Shown here: positions 47,190 to 58,000 of the stretch, piece by piece | How positions within the stretch are numbered: the first letter of the stretch is position 1 | How the letters are laid out: each line of letters starts with the position of its first letter | Source of the DNA: Antedon mediterranea | Taxonomy: Eukaryota > Echinodermata > Crinoidea > Comatulida > Antedonidae | Assembly (NCBI RefSeq): GCF_964355755.1 | Contig: NC_092670.1 | Location: 12,709,201 to 12,773,200 of the forward strand | Reading direction: 5' to 3' | Length of the DNA stretch: 64,000 nt | Notes under the pieces: model-generated | What the model saw: the letters and a program-made list of their open reading frames with translations, nothing else | The model's database searches: none | Told to the model about the DNA's origin: nothing | Program-made: the position numbers and the translations under genes

Positions 47190-47378
47190 TTAATTCAAAC
47201 TCAACTTAGGTTCAATTCCGACTATTGAATACAGAATAATAAATGAAAGAAGCCAAATGTATAAGCCTTTGTCGTCGCCGAGCACCTTATTTAAAATAAT
47301 AAAGCCAAACAAATAACCAATGCATGAGAGTAAATTTCCGTAAGGAACCAATATTCGGAAAGCCAAAATAATTTGCAT
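47190..47378 (-). CDS. Possible small two-helix membrane protein, unrecognised
   Basis: A 62-aa ORF starts MQIILAFRILVPYGNLLS, with an in-frame TAA eight codons upstream. It contains two strongly hydrophobic stretches (about 10-30 and 40-54) separated by a short polar loop (KVLGDDKG), and it ends in a charged/serine tail. Its ATG lies about 100 bp from the proposed TTLL4 first exon, head to head. I recognise no family, and ORFs of this length occur by chance here, though the hydrophobic pattern is better than chance ORFs nearby. Confidence 0.28.
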   Translation of the reverse strand: MQIILAFRILVPYGNLLSCIGYLFGFIILNKVLGDDKGLYIWLLSFIILYSIVGIEPKLSLN

Positions 47379-47480
47379 AACTAAAGGTGGTCTTTTAAAT
47401 TACAGAGGGCGCACTTTATTTTAAGCTTTTCCCAGACGATTACTACAAAACATCATCGATCATCGTCGACACACGATAGA
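47379..47480. promoter_or_regulatory. Candidate promoter of TTLL4, possibly bidirectional
   Basis: A short segment with ACAGAGGGCGCACTTT (CTCF-like core), ATCATCGATCATCGTCGACA and a GATGGCGG word at 47479-47486 (YY1-like, often near start sites). It lies between a leftward ORF and the rightward TTLL4 leader. No TATA box is clear. Confidence 0.3.
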
Positions 47481-47577
47481 TGGCGGTTCGTTGCTAGGCT
47501 GTATGTTGAGTTGTTTTGATTTAGGATGTAACTACTTTTCTGTTTGAGTTCCAACGAAAATCATGATTGTAATGAAG
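47481..47577 (+). other. Proposed noncoding first exon of TTLL4
   Basis: This stretch ends AATGAAG followed by GTATAT, a usable donor at 47578. The next good acceptor is TATATTATAG at 48907-48916, which opens the exon that holds the TTLL4 start. It contains several short ATG frames, for example ATGGCGGTTCGTTGCTAG. It needs transcript evidence. Confidence 0.35.
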
Positions 47578-47649
47578 GTATATTAAGTTATACAATTATA
47601 GTTATTGAGCATACCCTAAATTTGTTTCTTAGTTGATTAAATAAACTTG

Positions 47650-47830
47650 AATAAGCTAGGCCTAACTAAGGCTAGTTTAGCCTAGTAGTAGGCTAGGCCT
47701 ACTAGCCTAGTTAGACTCTTAGAGGCCTCTAACTAACTAGGCTAGCCTAGGCCTAGCTAGCTAGGGGCTAGGCCTACCCTCTAGGCTACTACTAGGCCTA
47801 GGCCCTAGCTAGGCCTAGTACTACTAATAA
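47650..47830. other. CTAG/GGCCTA-rich block in TTLL4 intron 1
   Basis: About 180 bp composed almost wholly of overlapping TAGGCCTA, CCTAGCTAGG and ACTAGGC words. It resembles the block at 16265-16640. Confidence 0.65.
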
Positions 47831-47972
47831 GCAAGGACCAGAACTCCCTGTCTTGACCGACTGGCTGGTGCAGTGTGGTGATGACTGATGTGGTCTGGCT
47901 TATCATAATTGACATTATTCAATTCATATAATTAATACTAAATAGGCCTAACTAGGCTTGGTGTAGTGCAAG

Positions 47973-48852
47973 TGTTATGCGCGATTTGAACGATTTGCGC
48001 AATTTGAAATTGCGCAAAAAAAATCCTTGCGCAATTTGAATTGAAACATGTGTTTCAAATTGCGCAAGCAACGTATTAAATTGCGCAAGTAATCTGCAAA
48101 TTGCGCAAGGTTTTTCGACAGATTGTGAAATCATGCACACCCATATTTTTATAGTAATTTCTAAGAATGATTCAAAATTAAAGATAAATATCGCATTTCC
48201 TTATTTTAGTAGTGCAAATATTGTTATAAGTTAGCATACCGTCGAAGAACCGACGAAGGAAAACGAAGCGGTGGTGTTCCACCAGGCGGGCGTGGCGCGG
48301 CCGGCCGGCTATACTACTCTAGCCTAGCTAGGGTCTGGACTACTGATACTGACTAGGTTACATGGCCTAGCTTAAACTAATATTAAAAACTTAATTTTTA
48401 CATTTATTTTGATTTATTTCAAGTTACAGTGATAATATTATTTAATTGTAATAATAAATGTTATGTATTTATTATACACATGTTATCTTCGCATTTATTA
48501 TGTTTTATTTTGAGTTATTTAGTTTCCAATAAATTATTAAAATACCGATTGTCTGGTAGAATTTTGTTGCGCAATTTGAAAATTTACAGTTCGTTTTCAA
48601 ATTGCGCAAAGGTGTCATTTTGCGCAAGAACTATCTTGCGCAATTTACAAATTGTGCAGCGCAATTTAAAATTGCGCAAAGATTTTCTTGCGCAATTTGA
48701 AATTGCGCAAGTTGATTGCGCAATTTCAAATTGCGCAAAAAAATCCTTGCGCAATTTTAAATTGCGCAAGAATTCTTTGCGCAATTTCAAATTGCGCAAG
48801 GATTTTTTTGCGCAATTTCAAATTGCGCAAATCGTTCAAATCGCGCATAACA
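47973..48852. mobile_element. 880-bp DNA element with TTGCGCAA-palindrome arrays as terminal inverted repeats
   Basis: The left end TGTTATGCGCGATTTGAACG, continuing ATTTGCGCAATTTGAAATTG, is mirrored at the right end (CGTTCAAATCGCGCATAACA). Matching CAAG tetranucleotides flank both ends (47969-47972 and 48853-48856), consistent with a 4-bp target duplication. Each end carries a cluster of the palindrome TTGCGCAATTTCAAATTGCG plus CAA (about 6 partial units on the left, 9-10 on the right, 48568-48832). The middle is unrelated AT-rich sequence with one GC-rich patch (48240-48310). ORFs through the arrays merely translate the repeat; no transposase is seen, so it would be non-autonomous. Confidence 0.8.
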
Positions 48853-48974
48853 CAAGTGTCAACTGTCACATTTCTTGTCATGTTAATTTATTCTTTTGCT
48901 TGTCTGTATATTATAGGGATCTATGTGGAGATAAGATCAGTTTACAGGCCCAATTCTATTTTTGAACAAGCAAG

Positions 48975-49019
48975 ATGGGAGCCTCTAATAAAAGCAGAAA
49001 TACTGAAGAGATAAAATAA
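48975..49019 (+). promoter_or_regulatory. Upstream ORF in the TTLL4 leader
   Basis: ATG GGA GCC ... AAA TAA encodes 14 aa (MGASNKSRNTEEIK) and stops 16 bases before the TTLL4 ATG, in another frame. It could reduce initiation at the main start. The TTLL4 frame itself has an in-frame TAA at 49012-49014. Confidence 0.5.
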
Positions 49020-49035
49020 AAGGATAAGGATTAAA

Positions 49036-52000
49036 ATGACAACAAAAGAAGAGAGAGATGAAATAAAGGCCATCCTGACACGTGGCTTAGAAAACCTTGC
49101 AATTCAAACCGGCCAGAAGCACCTTCCACTTAGAAGACAAACCCACAAACCTATCCTAAAAAATGATCAACCAGCTTCCACTTCCAGACTCAACGCAGGG
49201 CCTAGGCTTCCACCCTCAGGCAAATACTTCCGAGATCTCTTCAACCCTGCACGGCCCTTACCCAGGCCACAGGTGTATTATGATCACACTACAAGTTCGT
49301 CGTTGTCCATAGAACCTAGAGCACCCCCCAGAGCTGCACCTATACACCCGCGACCCCATAGCAGCAGAGGACCTCGCTATGGCCATACAAATAAGTTTGA
49401 TACACGATCTTTGCATGGGAGGTCTTTAGAACCAACAGTAAAAGCAGCAATAAAGAAAAACAAAGAACCATCTGTAAATGGTACTACTACTACTACTAGC
49501 AAGAAACCAAAGAAAATAGCAAAGTTAATTAAAGTTAGTGACGATGCTGCAGATGAGGAGACTAAAGAACAGGGAGAGGAATGGAGTGATATAGATGAAG
49601 AAGAGGATGAGTTTGATCCCAGAGATAGGTAAGTAGTTGCTCCTACTAAAAATGTCATGAATTGAAGACTTTTCAAATGACACAGTAATCAAAAACATGA
49701 ACACAAGTTGGTCATACCCACTTTACCGTTTTATTTACAATCATTCGGAAAAACATCTCATAACAGTATATAAATGATTAGGTGTGTTGAGGTTGGCTGT
49801 AGTGTCAACAAATATATTTTGGTTGATTTCTGATCCTGCAAAGACACTCCCTGTTCTCTCTTCCATTAGATCGATATATTTTGAATATTTATTTCTGCTT
49901 ACAGTGAAAGGACACCGGGAGACGGATCATCATTTGATAATTACATCGAAGAAGAGGATTTGATGGACAGACTGGAAGATGATGATATTGCTGCTGATGG
50001 TAAAATAGTGTTTTGTTAATAACTATTAAACTTGATTTTTATGCTACAGTGCCAACAAACAAACAGTATAACACACGTGGAGCTGTAGCTTGGTGGTTAA
50101 CATGTTTGCCTTCCAATCCCAAGGTGCAGTGTTCAATCCTGACCTACAGTAGCACCAGGGTTGTAACTCATAACTCCCTTCCCTACGCCTCAAATGAGAC
50201 TAATTTTATAAGGACGATAAATTATTTAAATATTTTATTTATCTCGCTATTGGATGCATATAAAAAAATATAAATGTAATGCGATTTTCTTCTCAAACAG
50301 TAAGACATCAATGATCTTAGTAATATTTAAAATTGACCTATTAAATTAGCGAAAGCATTATAAGAATATTTAATCCATGGAAAAATTAGCCTAATATTCA
50401 TTAATCATGTTGTGTTTCAGATGCTTCAGATGGCTATTCTATAGCAAGTACTGCATCCAGAACGCATTCTGCAAAAGAAAGAGGGCGTGATGACACAATC
50501 AAGGATGACTTAGCGTCCCTTGCAAACAGGTAAGTGCTTCGATTTTATTTGGACACTTAAAAACGTGCATATATAATGTAAAGTGAAGTTCAAAGCTAAC
50601 AAGTATACTGTATACAATAATATAAATAAAAAAGCTGCATAGGCAGGACATTTTTTTTTTTTTTTTACAATATACATACTGTATATATATAGACATTTTG
50701 GAAGAAATCAAATCTGTTTTATTTCAACAGACTGGATCATGCAAGTCTAGGCAGCAGAGCAGATACCAGAGTGTATGGTGTGCTCACTACAGGTACAGAT
50801 GATGCTCAGCCTAGTCTTACACCAAGCTTGTTCAGTAACATACCACCGACTATCAACTTTGTTACAGAAGAAGAAAAAAGTAAGGTCTCAGGAGGTTTTG
50901 AATGTGGCCAGCGTGGTGGTGTTTGGAGAACACACATTGTTTAACTTGGAAATATACCAAAAATTAATTAATTAATACAGTAGAACCCCTTCTCTGGTAC
51001 CCCTATTAAGGGGACACTTTCTTGTGAATCCAACTGTGTAATATACTCTCTGTGTATACATTTTTGACAACACCACAGCCAACCCCTATTCAGGGACAGC
51101 CCTATTAAGGGGTCACTCCTATTTAAATTTAATACGGACACTTTGTTGGGCCCAGAAGGTGTTCCCTTAATAGAGGTTTTCCTGTAGACAAAATACATTA
51201 ATTTGTTGATTACGTTTTGGTTTGTTTATTTATTTATATTTATTCTAACTAAAAATGTGTGTTTTGCAGTAACACAGTTACCTTGGGATCTACGTAAGTT
51301 ACTAAAATGGCGAATGAGTCCGGTCACACCACAGGTCGTCAAAGGATGTATTGCTAGGTCTGGTTTCAGAGCTACTAAAAGTAAGTGAAGTATTTGTGTT
51401 ATAAAATGGTTTTATGCAGTGCATTTTTCATATCCATAATGGAAACTGCAAAAGAAATTACAATGTTTTATAATATTTCAATTGGTATAATTTGGATAGA
51501 ATAGAGAGATATGTGAGTAAACTTCCAGCATATTGCAATACTATTTCTTTTAATTTTCTTTTTGGAAGAATTAATCAAACGAAGATGATGTCACCTCTGA
51601 CATGTTTGTTTTACTCTCAAAGTTTCGCTGCTTAGCAACACAGCTTAGTAAATACGATGACATGACAAATTTTAATTGTTCCATGACAGACAATTTCAAT
51701 TTGATCAGAAAATTATAAAGACAAATTTTGCATTGTTTTCCTCAAAGACGTTTGTGTGTTGAAAGTATTATTTAAATCCATTTAGCGGTTTCCAAGTTCT
51801 TTAGTACTTTTTGTTTACAACAGTGCACTATAGTATGGTATTTTAGTATAGTAATTATTTTAATTTTGTTTCCTTAGAAGCCAATGAGTGGATTGGTTAC
51901 TGGGGCAAGCACATGAAAGCATCAGGATTCAAAGCTCTTAGAGATTATCAAAAGGTAACAATATTAGTTCATTAAAAGAAAACGTCCAAACAGTCCAAAT

Positions 52001-55000
52001 GTTTGTACTGTATCTAGATTACTCCAATATCATAGGAAAATTCTATAATATAGCATCACATGTCTTTCACATGTATCGCTTAGTATCATAACACCATAAC
52101 CTAACCCTTAATCATAACCTAACTGACAAAGGGACACATGGGATTCTGTATTCTGGAATTTTCCTATGGTACTGATCAAACATTGTCGTATGTGGAGATA
52201 CAGCCCTGAGAATCAGGTAGACAATTCTATATTCAATATCATATTTCTTCTTGAAGCCATAATACAATTATTTGTATACCAACTATACACATACTGTAGT
52301 TATGAAAATACTTTACTGAATTGCACACAGGTGTGAACACTAAATTTAATATCATATTTCGTCTAGAAAGCCATAATAAAAATTGTTTGTAAACCAATTT
52401 ACACAGTAATGAAAATGTAACCATTCTCATCCAATACTTTTCACTCATTTAATTTTTTAGATGAATCATTTACCAGGATCATTTCAAATTGGACGAAAAG
52501 ATCGTCTATGGAGGAACCTGTCGCGTATGCAAGTACATTTTGGCAAGAAAGATTACAACTTCTTTCCGCAAACCTATGTGCTACCGTCAGATATGAAACT
52601 GTTGAAAAGAGCGTGGGAAGACGGAGGAACAAAACAAAAATGGATTATGAAACCAGTTAGTTTATATTCAATCTCAATTTCTGCATCTCAATTTACCGAC
52701 TGTATTTATCATACTAAATTTGTTATTTTGTAATGGAGGCTCGTTCAGAAAATGCGTTCTTGCACAAGACCATATAAAAGAAATACAATGTAAAAACACA
52801 ACACAATATTACATATTTTTTACTATTAAAATTTAAAAAAAAATAAATTATACCAAAACAATTTATGAATTAAGCTTGTAAAATAATAATAATAATTTTT
52901 TTTAAAGAGTTGAGTAAAACAAAATGCGGAGTGGACAGGCAGTTTCCACTCAAGATAGATACAGATTCTATGTGGGATAAGCTACGCGTTTTTTTGCTAA
53001 CTGTTACCGCTCGTCTGTGTAAATTGGCTTTAAGCAGGTTTATCAGTACTCTGCTAAACTAGTCCTAGTAAGTGACTGTGGGCCTATATTAAATTGAGCC
53101 TATCTTAGGAGTACGAATATACAATAATATTATACTAATATTTTTGCATATTTTATTTCCAGCCAGCATCAGCACGTGGGATAGGCATTAAAGTCATTCA
53201 CAAATGGACGCAGATTCCAAAACGGCGCCCTGTCATCATCCAGCGTTATCTAGCAAAACCTTTTCTCATTAACGGCAGCAAGTTTGATCTACGAATATAT
53301 GTCTATGTAACCTCCCTAGATCCATTGAGAATATATGTGTACGATGACGGACTGACCCGGTTTGCTACAATGAAGTATGTAGCTTGTATTTATTTTATAC
53401 CTACAATTATATTCAATTTAACATTAAAGCAAAAGGTATAGACCAATTATAATACCACAGGCACATAACATATTCTTAACCACCTGTGATATGCTGGAAA
53501 TTTATTAATTAATTTGAAACGATAAGATAAGGAAATCTGTGAGAATGGCAAAAAGCCGCCCCAATTGATGTCCTAACCATTAGACCAATTATAATGTATA
53601 TACATATATATTTGCATTCATGAATAAATATTTGAAATATGAAATTACCTCGAATTTCATTTCATTTTATTTAAACAAGTTTGTATTACGCTTCATTAAT
53701 CTTATTATTTTACAGATACTCGTCTTCCATGAAAAGCTTATCAAACAAGTTTATGCATTTGACAAACTATAGTATCAATAAGAACAATAGTGATTTCACA
53801 CCAAACGAGGATCACACAGCGTGTGAGGGACATAAATGGTAGGAAACATTGTTATTGCATCAGATCATTACAATTACCTCTAGCCCTGTAGTGAATAAGT
53901 CTATCCAAGACAATCACTGAGCTTGCCTTGTCAAGATAGCAACAGTCCTTTGATCTTATATCTGGCTGTGACAAATACCAACAGTACTGTACAGCATACA
54001 TATTCTTCATGCTGTGTTTGGGTAAAGGGGCGTGCAACTGATCATGTTGCAGCCACCAATAAACCCTTTGATCTCAGGAGCTCATCATCCTGTTGTTAGA
54101 TTGACTTGGTCTGTCCTTCCATTGCCTATCTTTTGACTACACCTTACAAACATGCCATGACTATGTAGCTGTTGAGTCAAAAAGTCATTCTGGGCACGTG
54201 AATAAGATGCACAGAAAATTGGTAGACTGTGTAATTGTGGTATGAATTTCTAAGCCTAACTCATATGTTCTTTGGTAGGAGCCTAAAAGCATTGTGGGGT
54301 TACATGAAACGAATGGGTATTGACACTGCTCCAATCTGGCAAGATATTCAGAGCCTGATTGTGAAGACAATAATCAGGTATGTACAGATTCAGTGCACCT
54401 CTAATTAAAGACCATTTTGGAGTCATTTATAGCAAATCTGGTCTATATTTAGAATCAAGTAATATTTTATTAGATAATGAAGGTATGATGCATTAATAAT
54501 TTTATAATTAGAATCAATTAATATTTTTTGATTGATTGATTTTATTCGATATACATACATAAAAAGTTAAAATATACAATTATGAAGGTATCATACATTT
54601 CTAGTGTGTCACAGAAACATGTACCCTAATTAATAAAAAATAACATTTTCAGAAAATGTTCAATTAACGCTGAATAGTTTTTCTTTTAGTCTGTCTTTTG
54701 TACGTTTAAAAATCTCATATTAGTATTACTCATTATTATTATTAAATTAGATCAAGATTTTCAGCAGGAGATGAAACTTGTGTCTTTTTATGTAACTTAT
54801 TGTGGTTTAACTTTTAGTGGGGAGAGTACAATGAATAGCATGACAAAAGCAAACGTTAAATATCGTTACTGTGTTCACGAGCTGTTTGGCTTTGATATAC
54901 TACTGGACGAGAGTCTAAAACCATGGATACTAGAGGTCAATATATCACCAAGGTAACGTATGCTGTTGGCAGTTAGAGAATCGCAAACATCTTTAAAATA

Positions 55001-58000
55001 TTACTTGTGGACAATTCAACTTGAGAGTATTTTCAATTAGGGCGTACTATATATTCCAATAATTGTATCTTAAAACAACATACTTGTCAATCATTAAATT
55101 GTTTAAACATTAGTGTAATTAGATCTTAACCAAGAATACATGAGTTTACATTTCAAATATAATTTAATATCAGAATAACTAATAACTATAACTTTTAATT
55201 ATCATCACACCATTAGTAAATCTATTTTTAGTTTTTAGTCATGTTTAGGGGTGTTGTAGTGGGCAGAGATAGATGGATGATGTGGCCAGCCTAAAATTTA
55301 TTTTAACTTGCCGTTTTGCTCACCTTGATTTTTACCTATAGTAGCATCCACTCTTAGTAGCGTTTATAACATCCAAGTACTGGGTCTTACAGCCTTAAAG
55401 CGTTGTTTTCACGACACCACATGCGGCTATGCGCCAATCGATATGCGCATAGAGCTGGAGCGTGTGAAAGACAACCCATAACACAGACCCTAGTGTTTTT
55501 ATACATTTTTTGTTTGCAATTATTGATTTTTCACATTGTACATGCCTACATTAAGGTAACTCTATACCCATCCAATGTTTATGACTAAATTGAACCAATA
55601 GCTTTACTGCAAGTCACCCCGCCCCCCCCCCCCCCAACAACCCAACAACAAGATGTTTCCCCTTTTCCATAAGCAATCTCCCCACCCCTCTACAAAACTT
55701 CAATGATGTTTCAAGGAGCTGGTAATACAGAAAAGAAAGAAAACTTAACACACACCTGGCAATAGTCATTATAAATTTAATGCAACCATTGGGGGGAAAA
55801 TCACAATAGAAAAATCATTCTAGTTCGATTTCCTCAGGATGAATAACAAAACATAATACCGCCGTAATTATATCGAATGTCATACATTGCAATTACCCAT
55901 TAACCTTTCTCTTGTTATGGTAATCAAGTTACATGATACATGCTAATGGCATGGCAGGCAATAATTGCCACAACAGAAATTTGTGATTGAAATATATTAT
56001 AATAATTTCCTTCCTTTTCTTTAGTTTGCATTCTAACTCGCCGTTGGATGTGTGCATTAAAGGCGGTATGATTAAAGATCTTCTCAACTTGGCTGGTTTT
56101 CAGATTCCAGATAAACGAGAGGTGTACCCGAACCTTGCATCCAATGGAAATAAGTAAGCTGGAATTTATTATTATTATTATTATTCACAATTACACAGTC
56201 TTTAGAGGATAGGAACCACCAACCACACATTTATTACAGGGAGAGATGTGTAAAAATAGATTGATAAGTACATTTTTTATACATAGATATTAACTATATT
56301 GAATTCCCAATAAAAGATGCAATTTCTTTGTAAATTAATGTGTAACTAACTAAGATGTAAAATAATTAGAGGAATCGCACATACTGCTCTTAACAAATAT
56401 TTCTTGATGAAAAACTTCTATAATATAACAATACAACAACAATAATAACAACAATACTTTATATCTTATGTCTACACTATCAAACTTTATGTGACAAAAA
56501 ATGTAATGTGCCCTTATGTAGACATAATGATGTCATATCACTACCAAATTTGGTCATACCACTACCATATTTGGGCACATCGCACTGCTTAGATATTGCA
56601 TACCTGTACATTAAATATGTATTGAATTACAGTATTCCAATTTTCAGTATGAACTATAAAGATGTTATAATGGATAAACAATCATGGATCACACACCTTG
56701 AGAAGCATGAACGGGCTAAACATGCTTTCTACACTCAAAAACACATTGATGATGTAAGTTAATGTATTAGGCCTACAGGGTCCCATATTAACAGTTGTCC
56801 CGATTGTTTAAAGGTTATCCAAGGACAAGTAAAATATTTTTAAAGATGATGATTTTGTACATGCCAAATTCTATACACTTAGATTCCTAGTGGGGATATG
56901 CTGTGAAAGATAAAGTTTGTTTTTATTAATATTTTTATAGTATATAAATATATTTCAAACCAATAGCAGTAAGCTAAAACTGTTTATTTTACAATGAAAT
57001 CTAGAATTGAGTACAGTAAAATATATATTTAAAACATGTTGGTAACAGAATTACCAACTACTTCTGTTCACAAACTTTACTAGGGCAGTTTAATTTGACC
57101 TGGCAAACATCCCTTTCAGACCACTCAGTAAACAACCCCAACAAGTCGTAGTAAAAAATAAGATATTACAGTATTACACAACAATTGAAGGAAAGCTAGC
57201 TAGCTTAATACTCTAACCTTATTTTCGAAACTTAGTACCAGTAAACATTTTTCATTACTTTTTTAGCAATGTCGTTCATCTGTCCTTGATTTACTAACAC
57301 CCGATGATATATGCATGCTAATAGAATCAGAGGATGAATTCAGTCGTCGTGGATCATTTCAACGAATCTACCCATCACCGATCTCCGCAAAATACTCACG
57401 ATTTTTCGAAACAACACGCTATTACAATGTTTTGCTTGAGGAATGGGTGAATAAATATAACCGGATGCCAGCCAGAGGTTAGCTAAAGCTCTGTCTACAC
57501 TATCAAACTAGTTTGACTAAAAGTATGATGTGCCCAAAATATGGTAGTGATATGACATCGTCATGTCCATACATGGGAACATAACATTTGTTGTCACAAA
57601 GTTTGATAGTGAAAACAAAATGAAACTTGGCAAAACATGAATAACTATAGTATCTCTACTAAGGCCTGTTTTCCACTAAGTGAATTTGTTTGCGCCTGCT
57701 TGTATGTATAGGTGTTGGTATTTTCATCTTCCTTTCTCTAGTTCTAGTTTTTTTTCAGCAAAATGAGTAGTTTGAAAAGTTTATGCTTATTGCTGAGCGA
57801 AAAATTGAACAACCAATCAGAGCTCAGGAAATGACAGTTTCATGAGCATGACTCATGTGAATCCAAAAGCTCAGCAGACAGACGATGAAAATGAAAATTG
57901 CATCTATTCTCTCGTGTGTGAAAAAGCACAATTGTTTTCTCTGCAAAATGTTGGATCCGCGTGGACAAATTTTCGCCTAGTGGAAAACCGGCTTTGGTAC

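Noticed and set aside
48429-48965. 178-aa ORF with repeated NFKLRK/AQFEIAQ
   Set aside because: It translates the TTGCGCAA palindrome array; both strands and several frames give similar products, as a palindrome must.
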